Source: Martinezella miluonensis
GTDB taxonomy: Bacteria > Pseudomonadota > Alphaproteobacteria > Rhizobiales > Rhizobiaceae
DNA length: 64,000 bases
Assembly (NCBI RefSeq): GCF_900094545.1
Contig: NZ_FMAH01000003.1
Span: forward strand, 62,001 to 126,000
Direction of reading: 5' to 3'
The notes under the pieces are model-generated. The model did not search any database, had not been told where the DNA came from, and saw only the letters and a list, made by a program, of their open reading frames with translations. A program made the translations under genes and the position numbers. Of this stretch, positions 16,936 to 25,434 are shown in pieces (position 1 is the first letter of the stretch; each line of letters opens with the position of its first letter).

Positions 16936-17913
16936 GTGTCCACCGCCGTTGCTTCAGGGCGACCTCTCGCCGGCCTTGCCCGCTATGGCCTCATCATCGC
17001 GCTTGTCGCCGTCTTTTCGCTGTTCTCTACAGTCGCGCCGACGTTCCTCAGCGCCGGCAATCTGCAGAGCATTCTCGTCAACAACTTCACGCTGCTCGCC
17101 ATCGTCTCGATCGCCATGACCTTTGCCGTTGCCGCCGGTGGCATCGATCTTTCGGTTGGCACTGCCGTCGATTTTGCAAGCTTTGCTTTCGTCTCGACCA
17201 TTTTGGCCGGCGCGCCCGTGCCGCTGGCGGCTCTGGCCGGGCTCGGCGCAGGGGCGTTGGTCGGCTCGTTCAACGCGGTTTTGATTTCAGGCATCGGCGT
17301 ATCGCCATTCCTGGCAACGCTCGGGACGCTGTTCATCGGCCGCAGCATCCAGCAGCTACTGACGGGTGGTGGCAATCCGGTCTATCTACCGCCCTCCGGC
17401 GTTCCCGAGGCATTTCGATTTATCGGGCACGGAACGATCGGCAACATTCCCGTACCGCTCCTGATCGCAGCCGTCATCATCGCCGCGGCCGCGTTGCTCT
17501 TTGCGCGGATGCGCTTCGGGCGCGTGGTTCTGGCAATCGGCATCCAGCCGCGCACCGTGCGCTATTCGGGAATTGCGCTTCGGGCGCATGTTGCCGCCAC
17601 CTTCATTCTCGCCGGTATCACAGCCGCCTTTGCCGGCCTGATCCTGACAGCGACGGTGACGGTCTATATCCCCTCCTCCGGCAACGGCTTCATGCTGAAC
17701 GCGATTGGCGCCACCTTCATTGGCACGACCTTCTCGCCGCTTGGCCGACCGAACGTCGCTGGCACGGTACTCGGCGTTCTGCTTCTGAGCATCGTCGCCA
17801 ATGGCCTGCTGCTGACAGGCCTGAACTTCTACTGGCAGCAGGTCGGCACCGGTCTGCTGATCTTCGCCGTGCTCGCCTTCAGCTTCGTCAACAAGAAAGC
17901 CGTCGGCGCCTGA
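16936..17913 (+). CDS. Ribose-type ABC transporter permease (RbsC-like), second of two
   Basis: 325 residues from a GTG at 16936, with GGGAG 8 bases upstream and the previous stop only 2 bp away. It shows AAGGIDLSVGTAVDFASF near residue 70 and RFGRVVLAIGIQPRTVRYSGI as the coupling loop, and is hydrophobic throughout. Together with the preceding permease it should form the membrane channel of the importer. The operon continues to a flavin-dependent monooxygenase, which suggests the imported molecule is oxidised rather than simply phosphorylated like a sugar. Confidence 0.91.
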   Translation: MSTAVASGRPLAGLARYGLIIALVAVFSLFSTVAPTFLSAGNLQSILVNNFTLLAIVSIAMTFAVAAGGIDLSVGTAVDFASFAFVSTILAGAPVPLAALAGLGAGALVGSFNAVLISGIGVSPFLATLGTLFIGRSIQQLLTGGGNPVYLPPSGVPEAFRFIGHGTIGNIPVPLLIAAVIIAAAALLFARMRFGRVVLAIGIQPRTVRYSGIALRAHVAATFILAGITAAFAGLILTATVTVYIPSSGNGFMLNAIGATFIGTTFSPLGRPNVAGTVLGVLLLSIVANGLLLTGLNFYWQQVGTGLLIFAVLAFSFVNKKAVGA

Positions 17914-17949
17914 GCGCCGGCTGATCGAAATCATGCAGGAACAGCAAAG

Positions 17950-19338
17950 ATGACCCGTCAAATCAGGCTCAACGCCTTCGACATGAACTGCGTAGGACAT
18001 CAGTCACCCGGGCTTTGGCGCCATCCGCGCGACAAATCCTGGACCTACAAGGACCTCGATTATTGGGTCCATCTGGCAAAGACACTGGAGCGCGGCAAGT
18101 TCGACGGGCTCTTTATCGCCGACGTGCTCGGGGTCTACGACGTGCTGAACGGCAATGTCGACGCGGCGCTGCGCCATTCCGCGCAAGTACCGGTCAACGA
18201 CCCGCTGCAGCTCATTCCGACAATGGCCCATGAGACCGAGCATCTCGGCTTCGGCCTGACTGCGTCGCTCTCCTTCGAGCATCCCTACACCTTCGCACGG
18301 CGCATCTCGACGCTCGACCATCTGACCAAGGGGCGGGTCGGCTGGAACATCGTCACCTCCTATTTGAACAGCGGCGCGCTCAACATCGGCCAATCGGCGC
18401 AGACGCAGCACGATGACCGCTACGGCCTGGCGGAGGAATATCTCGAAGTCTGCTACAAGCTCTGGGAAGGCAGCTGGGAAGACGATGCCGTCATCCGCGA
18501 CCGTGAGAAGGGCATTTTCACGCGGCCGGAGAAGGTTCACCCGATCCGCCATTCCGGGAAGCATTTCACCGTCCCCGGAATTCATTTGAGCGAGCCGTCG
18601 CCGCAGCGCACGCCGGTGCTCTATCAGGCGGGCTCGTCCAGCCGCGGCAAGGATTTCGCCGGTGCGCATGCGGAATGCATCTTCGTGGCGGCACCCTCCA
18701 AGGCGGTGCTGAAGCGCTATGTCGCCAATGTTCGCGAAGCCGCCGAGCGCGCCGGTCGCAATCCCCGCGAGATCCTCTCCTTCAACCTGCAGACCGTGAT
18801 CCTCGGCGAGACCGACGCCGAAGCACAGCGCAAGTTCAACGAATACCGCCAGTACGTCTCCCTCGAAGGTGCGCAGGCGCTGATCTCGGGCTGGACTGGC
18901 ATCGACTTGGGCCAGTTCTCTCCTGACGAAGTCCTTCGCCACCGCTATACCAACGCGGTTCAATCTGCCGTCGAGACTTTCACCACGATCGACCCGAGCA
19001 AGCAATGGACCGTGCGCGAGATGGCGGATTGGGTCGGCATCGGCGGCTTCGGCCCGGTCTTTGTTGGATCACCACAGACCGTTGCCGACCTCATGCAGGA
19101 ATGGATCGAAGATACCGATGTCGACGGCTTCAACCTGGCCTATGCCGTGACGCCCGAAAGCTTCGAAGACGCGGTTGACCTTCTGGTGCCTGAATTGCAG
19201 AAGCGCGGCGCCTATAAGAGCGACTATAAAGCGGGAACGCTACGCGAAAAACTCGGCGGTAGCGGCCCACGGCTGGCCGCGCCGCACCCGGCAGCGGGCT
19301 ATCGCAATCTTCGTGATGTCGTTGCACGGGCTTCTTAG
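17950..19338 (+). CDS. LLM-class flavin-dependent monooxygenase, NtaA/SnaA/DszA (SoxA) subfamily
   Basis: 462 residues, TIM-barrel luciferase-like enzyme using FMNH2 and oxygen. The start MTRQIRLNAFDMNCVGHQSPGLWRHP, GRVGWNIVTSYLNSGALN (residues about 128-150), HDDRYGLAEEYLEVCYKLWEGSWEDDAV and PVLYQAGSSSRGKDFAGAHAECIF are the conserved blocks of the NtaA/SnaA/DszA group, which includes nitrilotriacetate, pristinamycin IIA and dibenzothiophene-sulfone monooxygenases. It ends the transporter operon, 36 bp after the permease. With the SfnB/DszC-like genes on the other strand it recalls the DszC-then-DszA order of sulfur oxidation. The flavin reductase partner must be encoded elsewhere. Confidence 0.9.
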   Translation: MTRQIRLNAFDMNCVGHQSPGLWRHPRDKSWTYKDLDYWVHLAKTLERGKFDGLFIADVLGVYDVLNGNVDAALRHSAQVPVNDPLQLIPTMAHETEHLGFGLTASLSFEHPYTFARRISTLDHLTKGRVGWNIVTSYLNSGALNIGQSAQTQHDDRYGLAEEYLEVCYKLWEGSWEDDAVIRDREKGIFTRPEKVHPIRHSGKHFTVPGIHLSEPSPQRTPVLYQAGSSSRGKDFAGAHAECIFVAAPSKAVLKRYVANVREAAERAGRNPREILSFNLQTVILGETDAEAQRKFNEYRQYVSLEGAQALISGWTGIDLGQFSPDEVLRHRYTNAVQSAVETFTTIDPSKQWTVREMADWVGIGGFGPVFVGSPQTVADLMQEWIEDTDVDGFNLAYAVTPESFEDAVDLLVPELQKRGAYKSDYKAGTLREKLGGSGPRLAAPHPAAGYRNLRDVVARAS

Positions 19339-19364
19339 GCTCGGCTCTATGACCGGCTTCGGCA

Positions 19365-19397
19365 GCTTTCAGAGCTCAGGCAAAAGGCTCTGAAAGC
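19365..19397. terminator. Bidirectional terminator overlapping the TetR stop codon
   Basis: GCTTTCAGAGC (19365-19375) pairs perfectly with GCTCTGAAAGC (19387-19397), an 11-bp stem between the convergent monooxygenase and TetR genes. The TetR stop codon (19376-19378) and last codons lie in the loop and right arm, so the hairpin is partly coding on the minus strand. Confidence 0.65.
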
Positions 19398-20053
19398 ATC
19401 GCCTCGAGATCGGCCCTCGCCCGGGGCGATAGATAGGGGCGCAGCAGGCTCGCGACCTGGCTCAGCCCCCAATGAACATGCTGCGGGCCGAGATCGTGAA
19501 CGCCTTCCTGCAGTCCCAGATAGACGGCCCAATAGGTCGAGACGATCCACATATTCGTCAGCAGCGTTTTGCGGTCCTCCGCAGCGACGCTGATCAGATC
19601 GGCATCTTCCATTCGCCGAAAAATGACGTCGACGGAAAGACGCATGCCACCACTGACCATCAGGATCGGCGCTCTCAAGCCCGGTGCGATTGCCAGCAGG
19701 CCCGGAATGTCGCGAAACAAGAAGCGATGGATCCAGACGAGCGAGAACCATTTGCGCAGAAAGCCGGCATAGGCTTTCGAATCCGCTCCCTGAACGGCCT
19801 CGGCTTCCTTGACCAGCGTTAACGCGTCGGCCTCGAAACGGGAAAACAGGGCCAGCACCAGAGATTCCTTGGTGCGGAAATGATAATAGAGATTGCCCTG
19901 ATTGATGTGGACGGCTTTTGCAATCTCGGCCGTTGTCACCGCCTCCGGGCCTTTCTGATTGAAGAGCGACAGCGTCGAGGCAAGGATCCGTTCGCGCGTG
20001 CTGGGTTGCGCCACCGGGTCCGTTCTCTTGCCTTTGTTGTCCGACACGCTCAT
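19376..20053 (-). CDS. TetR/AcrR-family transcriptional regulator, divergent from P450
   Basis: 225 residues. The N-terminal helix-turn-helix is clear: TRERILASTLSLFNQKGPEAVTTAEIAKAVHINQGNLYYHFRTKESLVLALF (residues about 19-70). The C-terminal ligand domain (about 85-220) is family-specific. It diverges from the cytochrome P450 gene, and the 100-bp gap holds two identical-architecture palindromes (20070-20107) that are the obvious operators. It probably represses both itself and the P450 and is released by the P450 substrate or a related lipid; this is inference from arrangement. Confidence 0.92.
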   Translation of the reverse strand: MSVSDNKGKRTDPVAQPSTRERILASTLSLFNQKGPEAVTTAEIAKAVHINQGNLYYHFRTKESLVLALFSRFEADALTLVKEAEAVQGADSKAYAGFLRKWFSLVWIHRFLFRDIPGLLAIAPGLRAPILMVSGGMRLSVDVIFRRMEDADLISVAAEDRKTLLTNMWIVSTYWAVYLGLQEGVHDLGPQHVHWGLSQVASLLRPYLSPRARADLEAMLSEPFA

Positions 20054-20069
20054 TACCCTCTTGAAGCTC

Positions 20070-20107
20070 TAAGGCATTCACCTTATTTCTCTAAGGCAAA
20101 TACCTTA
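20070..20107. promoter_or_regulatory. Two tandem TetR operators, TAAGG-N6-CCTTA
   Basis: TAAGGCATTCACCTTA (20070-20085) and TAAGGCAAATACCTTA (20092-20107) are both perfect inverted repeats with 5-bp arms and 6-bp spacers, placed 22 bp apart, close to two helical turns, so that two repressor dimers could bind the same face. They lie between the TetR start (20053) and the P450 start (20154). Confidence 0.85.
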
Positions 20108-20153
20108 AAATCGATCTACAGGCATTTGCAGCGCTGGACAAGGAGACTGAAGG

Positions 20154-21521
20154 ATGAATGCAAGCGTCAACACGGCTGATCTGGCGCCAAGCGAATTTCC
20201 GCTTACGCCGCGCTCGATGCCGCGTGTGCTCCTTTCGTTGATCCGCAACCCCCTTGATGCGCTACCGCCCCAGATCTTCGAAGAGCCGTTCGTTTTCACG
20301 CGGATGGCCGGAAAACTGCGGGTCTATCTCGCCGATCCCGAACTGATCTATCAGACGCTCGTCCGCAATTCCGATGCGCTCGGCAAGGGCGAAGATGTCC
20401 GTCGTCTGCTCGGCCCGGCGCTGGGCGATGGCATCCTGACCTCCGACGGTGCGCATTGGAAATGGCAGCGTCAATCCGTGGCCGGCGCCTTTCGCCACGA
20501 AAAGCTGGTGGAACTTCAACCAGCCATGATCGCGGCCGCCGAACGCAGACGCGATCTCTGGCTTACGCACAAAGGCAGCTCCCTCGACCTCTGTCAGGAA
20601 ATGATGCGCACGACCTTCGACATTATCGTCGAAACGATGATGTCGGGCGGCGACGGCATCGACGTCGACAAAGTCGAGCGCAACATCACCAACTATCTCA
20701 AGCCGACCGGCTGGAAATTTGCTCTAGGACTGCTCGGCGCGCCCGATTGGATGCCTTACCCCGGCAAGGAGAAGGCAAAGGCGGCCGTAACCTTCCTGCG
20801 TGCGACGCTCGCCAAGGTAATTGCCGAACGGCGGCGCAGCGGCATCGAACGCAGCGACCTTGTTTCCATGCTGCTGAGTGCAGCCGATCCGGAGACGGAT
20901 CGCATGATGAATGATGAGGAGATCATCAACAATTTGATGACCTTCATCACTGCAGGACACGAAACGACGGCGCTCGGCCTAGCCTGGACGCTGCATCTTC
21001 TCGCCCGTCATCCGGATTGCCAGGCCCGGCTCTTCGACGAGATCGTCAGGGTGACCGATGGCGGCCCGCTGCTTGCCGTGCATGTCGGCAAACTCACCTA
21101 TGCCAGACAGGTCTTTTCCGAATCCATGCGGCTTTACCCGCCGGCACCGGTCATATCGCGCATGGCCGTGCGCGAATTCACCCTTGGCGCCTATGCAATC
21201 CCAGTCGGCACGATCCTCTATGTCCCGATCTATGCCGTGCATCGCCACGCCGCCCTATGGGAGGACCCGCTCGTCTTCGACCCCGAGCGCTTTGAGCCCG
21301 AGGCGGCAAAAAACCGCCATCGCTTTGCCTTCATGCCCTTCGGCGCTGGGCCGCGCGTATGCATCGGCAACGGCTTTGCCATGATGGAAGCCGTCGCGAT
21401 CCTCGCTGTCCTACTTCAGAAGTTCCGTGTGACCGGCGCGAGCGAGCCCTCGCCCAAGCCGGTCATGAAGGTCACATTGCGGCCGATGCATCCTTTGCCG
21501 ATCAATCTGATCGCGCGATAG
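20154..21521 (+). CDS. Cytochrome P450 monooxygenase
   Basis: 455 residues, soluble, no membrane anchor. I-helix AGHETT at residues 267-272, ExxR at Glu323-Arg326, and the haem-binding loop FGAGPRVCIG with Cys403 as the thiolate ligand. The overall layout resembles bacterial class I P450s with similarity to fatty-acid/CYP102- or CYP4-like enzymes (FMPFGAGPRVCIGNGFAMMEA). AAGGAG precedes the ATG. No ferredoxin or ferredoxin reductase gene adjoins it, so electrons come from elsewhere. It is a single-gene unit under the divergent TetR regulator. Substrate unknown. Confidence 0.94.
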   Translation: MNASVNTADLAPSEFPLTPRSMPRVLLSLIRNPLDALPPQIFEEPFVFTRMAGKLRVYLADPELIYQTLVRNSDALGKGEDVRRLLGPALGDGILTSDGAHWKWQRQSVAGAFRHEKLVELQPAMIAAAERRRDLWLTHKGSSLDLCQEMMRTTFDIIVETMMSGGDGIDVDKVERNITNYLKPTGWKFALGLLGAPDWMPYPGKEKAKAAVTFLRATLAKVIAERRRSGIERSDLVSMLLSAADPETDRMMNDEEIINNLMTFITAGHETTALGLAWTLHLLARHPDCQARLFDEIVRVTDGGPLLAVHVGKLTYARQVFSESMRLYPPAPVISRMAVREFTLGAYAIPVGTILYVPIYAVHRHAALWEDPLVFDPERFEPEAAKNRHRFAFMPFGAGPRVCIGNGFAMMEAVAILAVLLQKFRVTGASEPSPKPVMKVTLRPMHPLPINLIAR

Positions 21522-21575
21522 ACGAACCGGCCTCTTACTCTGCCTCAGGCCGAAAACGCGGGAAACCGTCCCGTC

Positions 21576-22613
21576 TCAGCCGCCCCAGGTCTGTTCGAGC
21601 ACGCGGACCCAGTTTTCATGAGCGATCTTTGCAAGCGCCTGATCGTTGAAACCATGCGCGCGCAGGGCGTCGATCAGCTTCCGCAGGCCGGCGGCATCGC
21701 CGAGCGCCTGCGGAATGGTTGTGCCGTCGAAATCGGAGCCGAGGGCGACATGTTCGATACCGATCCGATCGGCGATGTAAGCGACGTGACGCACGAGGAC
21801 ATCCAGCGGCGTATCCGCGTTCTTCACCCCATCATCGCGCAGGAACAGCACACCGAAATTGATGCCGACCAGACCATTCGTCTCACGGATCGCATCGAGC
21901 TGCTTGTCCGTCAGATTGCGGCTGTGCGGGCAGAGCGCATGCGCATTGGAATGCGAGGCGACGAGCGGCGCGTTCGATAGCCTAGCGATATCCCAGAAGC
22001 CCTTCTCGTTCATATGCGAGAGATCGATCATGATCCGCAGCTCGTTGCAGGCGCGGATCAGATCCTTGCCGGCGTCGGTCAGGCCGGCGCCGATATCCGG
22101 CGTCGAGTTGAAGCGGAAAGGCACGCCGTGGGCAAAGACATTCGACCGGCTCCATACGGGGCCGAGCGAACGCAGGCCGGAATGATGAAGAACATAGAGC
22201 GCGTCGAGATCTGCTCCGATCGCTTCCACGCCTTCGATGTGAAGAACAGCGGCAAATCGGCCCTCTGCGATCGAGCTGCGAATGTCGGCGGCCGAGCGGC
22301 AAACCTTCACCGCACCATCCGACTGAGCTTCGATCGCAAAAAGGAGCCGGGCCATCGCCAGGGTTTCGTTCAGCGCGTCGGGCTGCGAAGGCGTTGCAAA
22401 ATCGACGTTTTCGGCACGAGGCTGATCCGGAGAAGGGACAAATATCGCGCAGAGCCCGCCGGCGAGGCCGCCACGGCGCGCGCGCGGCAGATCGATATGC
22501 CCGGCGGTCTCGCCCTGCAAAAAGGCGTTGACGGAATTCGAGCCGCCACGGCGCAACCGCAGCAACACATCATTATGGCCATCAAAGACGGGAACTAGCG
22601 AAGATTGGGTCAT
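21576..22613 (-). CDS. Membrane-dipeptidase family (M19) zinc dipeptidase
   Basis: 345 residues. The binuclear zinc ligands align with renal dipeptidase: His13 and Asp15 (DGHNDVLL), Glu127 (HIEGVEA), His200 (DLSHMNE) and His221 (VASHSNAH). M19 enzymes hydrolyse dipeptides and, unusually, accept D-amino acids at the C-terminal position. No signal peptide, so the bacterial enzyme is cytoplasmic. It diverges from the dipeptide importer operon across a 212-bp gap containing overlapping palindromes. With the D-aminopeptidase-like, D-transaminase and DmpA-like neighbours it points to breakdown of peptides containing D-residues. Confidence 0.93.
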   Translation of the reverse strand: MTQSSLVPVFDGHNDVLLRLRRGGSNSVNAFLQGETAGHIDLPRARRGGLAGGLCAIFVPSPDQPRAENVDFATPSQPDALNETLAMARLLFAIEAQSDGAVKVCRSAADIRSSIAEGRFAAVLHIEGVEAIGADLDALYVLHHSGLRSLGPVWSRSNVFAHGVPFRFNSTPDIGAGLTDAGKDLIRACNELRIMIDLSHMNEKGFWDIARLSNAPLVASHSNAHALCPHSRNLTDKQLDAIRETNGLVGINFGVLFLRDDGVKNADTPLDVLVRHVAYIADRIGIEHVALGSDFDGTTIPQALGDAAGLRKLIDALRAHGFNDQALAKIAHENWVRVLEQTWGG

Positions 22614-22641
22614 ATCTCATTCCAAAATTGTTATTGATACC

Positions 22642-22660
22642 TGCCTAGGCAAGCTTGCCT
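22642..22660. promoter_or_regulatory. Overlapping palindromes in the dipeptidase/importer control region
   Basis: TGCCTAGGCA (22642-22651) and AGGCAAGCTTGCCT (22647-22660) are two perfect palindromes sharing five bases. They lie just upstream of the dipeptidase start and about 165 bp from the binding-protein start. They may be operators for the LysR-type regulator encoded in the operon or for another factor; symmetry is direct observation, the role is inference. Confidence 0.4.
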
Positions 22661-22825
22661 GGCCGAGCAAATGCAAACCGCGCATAGGCTCTGCGAAAAA
22701 CGGAATTAGTCGCTCGCAAGTGGCGCTGTTAAAGAACCGGGCGAAAATACGATAGCGGCCGAGCCGTGCCAAGCCTTGTCTGCTTGCCACTGAGCTTCTG
22801 CCGTAAGAGTGAAAGGGGATTTCGC

Positions 22826-24424
22826 ATGGTTTCCAGACGCCAGTTTCTCATGGGCAGCGCAACGCTGCCGTTCCTGTCCTATCTCGATCTTGCAGAATCG
22901 GCATTTGCCGCGACGCCGAAAGATGTACTCGTCGTTGCCCAGCAGCTCGATAATATGACGAGCCTCGACCCGCATGAAAGCTTCGAAGCCGTCGGCGGCG
23001 AAGTGATCAGCAACATGTACCAGAAGCTGGTGCGCCCGAACACCGATGATCCCTCTAAGGTCGATCCGGTGCTGGCCGCATCGTGGGCTGCCGATGCGGA
23101 TAGCAAGGTCTTTACCTTCAAGCTTGCCAAGGCAAGCTTTGCAAGCGGCTCTCCTGTCACGACCGAAGATGTCGCCTTCTCGCTGCACCGCGCGATCAAG
23201 ATGAACAAGGGTGCGGCCTTCATCATCAATCAGTTCGGCTTCACCGCCGAGAACGTTGAAAGCCGCATCATCGCCAAGGATGCTGAAACGCTGACGCTGA
23301 CGACCGAAAAGCCCACCGCGATCGCCTTCCTGCTCTATTGCCTGTCGGCCAATATCGCCGCCGTGGTCGAGAAGAAGGTCGTGCTGGCTAACGAGGCGAA
23401 TGGCGACATGGGCAACGCCTGGCTGCAGAAGAACAGCGCCGGCTCCGGCAGCTTCCAGCTGCAGTCCTGGAAGGCAAGCGAAGCCATATCGCTGACCCTC
23501 AATCCGCATGGTCCCTACAAGGGCAATCTGAAGCGCGTCATCCTGCGCCACGTCGCCGACCCGGCTTCGCAGCTGCTGATGCTGAAGAAGGGCGATGTCG
23601 ATATCGCCCGTGACCTCACCTCCGAGCAGCTGCGCACCATCCAGAACGACGCCGATTTCACGCTCGTCACCAAGAGCATCGCCGGGTTGGTCTTGATCTC
23701 GCTCAATCAGGGCGTGCCGAATTTGGCAAAGCCGCAGGTCTGGCAGGCCGTGAAGTGGGCGCTCGACTACAAGGGCATGCAGGAAAACATCGTGCCTTTG
23801 ACCCACAAGATCCACCAGAGCTTCGAGCCGGAAGGCTTCCCGGCAGCGATCAGCGACACGCCGTTCCAGAAGGATGTGGCAAAGGCGAAGGCACTGATGG
23901 CCGAAGCCGGCCTCGCAGACGGTTTCGACGTGACGATGGATCACTACGCCGCCCAGCCTTATCCGGACCTCGCTCAAGCGATCCAGGCAAACCTTGCCGA
24001 AATCGGCATTCGCGTGAAATTGCAATCGGCCGAAAACCGTCAGGTGCTGACGAAGATGCGGGGCCGCCAGCACGAGATGGCGCTTTCTGCCTGGGGCACC
24101 GATTACTTCGATCCGAACTCCAACGGCGAAGTCTTCACCATCAACAAGGACAATTCCGACGACGCAAAGAGCAAGCCGTTCCTGTGGCGGTCGCGCTACA
24201 AAAACGACGATTTCGCCGCCAAGGCGGAAGCCGCGCGCGACGAGAAGGATCCGGCCAAGCGCATCGCTCTCTATGAAGAGCTGCAGCGCGAGCACATGCA
24301 AAACAGCCCCTTCGCATTCATGTTCCAGACGGTGAAGACCGCGGCGTGCCGCAAGGCCGTATCCGGCTTCCAGCTCGGTGCTCTTTCGGAAGCTAATTCC
24401 TATCAGGAGACCAGCAAGGCTTGA
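22826..24424 (+). CDS. Dipeptide/oligopeptide ABC transporter substrate-binding protein (DppA-like), Tat signal
   Basis: 532 residues from the ATG at 22826, with AAGGGGA upstream. The N-terminus MVSRRQFLMGSATLPFLSYLDLAESAFAA carries a twin-arginine motif (SRRQFLMG). The mature part is an SBP_bac_5 protein: MTSLDPHESFEAVGGEVISNMYQKLV, then VDPVLAASWAADADSKVFTFKL and SVTTEDVAFSLHRAI-like core segments. It would deliver short peptides to the permeases encoded next. Tat export implies folding before export. Its stop codon overlaps the TTG start of the first permease (TTGA). Confidence 0.92.
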   Translation: MVSRRQFLMGSATLPFLSYLDLAESAFAATPKDVLVVAQQLDNMTSLDPHESFEAVGGEVISNMYQKLVRPNTDDPSKVDPVLAASWAADADSKVFTFKLAKASFASGSPVTTEDVAFSLHRAIKMNKGAAFIINQFGFTAENVESRIIAKDAETLTLTTEKPTAIAFLLYCLSANIAAVVEKKVVLANEANGDMGNAWLQKNSAGSGSFQLQSWKASEAISLTLNPHGPYKGNLKRVILRHVADPASQLLMLKKGDVDIARDLTSEQLRTIQNDADFTLVTKSIAGLVLISLNQGVPNLAKPQVWQAVKWALDYKGMQENIVPLTHKIHQSFEPEGFPAAISDTPFQKDVAKAKALMAEAGLADGFDVTMDHYAAQPYPDLAQAIQANLAEIGIRVKLQSAENRQVLTKMRGRQHEMALSAWGTDYFDPNSNGEVFTINKDNSDDAKSKPFLWRSRYKNDDFAAKAEAARDEKDPAKRIALYEELQREHMQNSPFAFMFQTVKTAACRKAVSGFQLGALSEANSYQETSKA

Positions 24425-25434
24425 CCCGTCGGATCAAATCCTTCTCCGCCATTCTGAGCAGCGTCGTCCTGACGCTGCTCGGACTGTCGATCGTCACCTT
24501 CCTCATCGGCCGCGTTATGCCGGTCGATCCGGTCATAGCCGCCGTCGGCGACAATGCGCCCGAGGCTGTGGTCACACGCGTGCGGGCGGAAATGGGCCTT
24601 GATCAGCCCCTTCCCGTGCAGTTCCTGCATTATCTGAACCAGCTTCTCCATGGTGACCTCGGCATGTCGGTTCTGACCAAGAACCCGGTGTCGCAGGATA
24701 TTGCCCGCTTCTTCCCGGCAACCTTCGAGCTGGCGACCGCAGCCCTTATTCTTGCCGCGATCATCGGCATTCCGCTCGGCGTCTGGGCTGCCGTGCGGCA
24801 GGGAACCATCACCGATCAGGCGATCCGCGTCGTCTGCCTCGCCGGCCACTCCATCCCGGTCTTCATGCTCTCCCTCATCTCGCTGCTGGTCTTCTATTCG
24901 GCGCTCGGCATCGCGCCCGGGCCTGGGCGGCAGGACATCATCTATGACGGCATGATTACGCCGGTTACCGGGCTGCTTTCCGTCGATACGCTGCTTGCCG
25001 GCGATCTCGGTGCTTTCTGGGATGCGCTCGCCCATATGGCGCAACCGGTCTGCATCCTCGCCTATTTCAGCATGGCCTATATCGCCCGCATGACACGCGC
25101 CTTCATGATCGATGCCCTGAAGGGCGAATTCGTGATCACCGCGCGCGCCAAGGGCCTGTCGCTCAGCCGCGTCATCTGGGGGCATGCCTTCCCGACTGTC
25201 GCCGTGCAACTGGTGACGGTGCTGGCATTGACCTATGCCGGCTTGCTGGAAGGCGCCGTGGTAACCGAAACGGTCTTTTCCTGGCCCGGTATCGGTCAGT
25301 ATCTGACCGCCTCGCTCATGAACGGTGACATGAATCCGGTTATCGGCACCACCCTGCTGATCGGCATCATCTATGTGGGGCTTAACCTCATCGCCGATCT
25401 TTTCTATCGCCTGCTCGACCCAAGGGTGCGCTGA
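24421..25434 (+). CDS. Dipeptide-type ABC transporter permease (DppB-like)
   Basis: 337 residues; starts with TTG at 24421, whose bases overlap the previous stop. Features are an N-terminal membrane segment, FLIGRVMPVDPV, then the MGLDQPLPVQFLHYLNQLLHGDLGMS motif typical of DppB/OppB, and the binding-protein-dependent transport signature FVITARAKGLSLSRVIWGHAFP. About six membrane segments. Together with the next gene it forms the inner-membrane channel. The stop overlaps the next start by one base, so the operon is fully coupled. Confidence 0.92.
   Translation: MTRRIKSFSAILSSVVLTLLGLSIVTFLIGRVMPVDPVIAAVGDNAPEAVVTRVRAEMGLDQPLPVQFLHYLNQLLHGDLGMSVLTKNPVSQDIARFFPATFELATAALILAAIIGIPLGVWAAVRQGTITDQAIRVVCLAGHSIPVFMLSLISLLVFYSALGIAPGPGRQDIIYDGMITPVTGLLSVDTLLAGDLGAFWDALAHMAQPVCILAYFSMAYIARMTRAFMIDALKGEFVITARAKGLSLSRVIWGHAFPTVAVQLVTVLALTYAGLLEGAVVTETVFSWPGIGQYLTASLMNGDMNPVIGTTLLIGIIYVGLNLIADLFYRLLDPRVR

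Noticed and set aside
22706..24301. 531-codon minus-strand frame opposite the DppA-like gene
   Set aside because: No recognisable motif and fully antisense to a clear binding protein of an intact operon.
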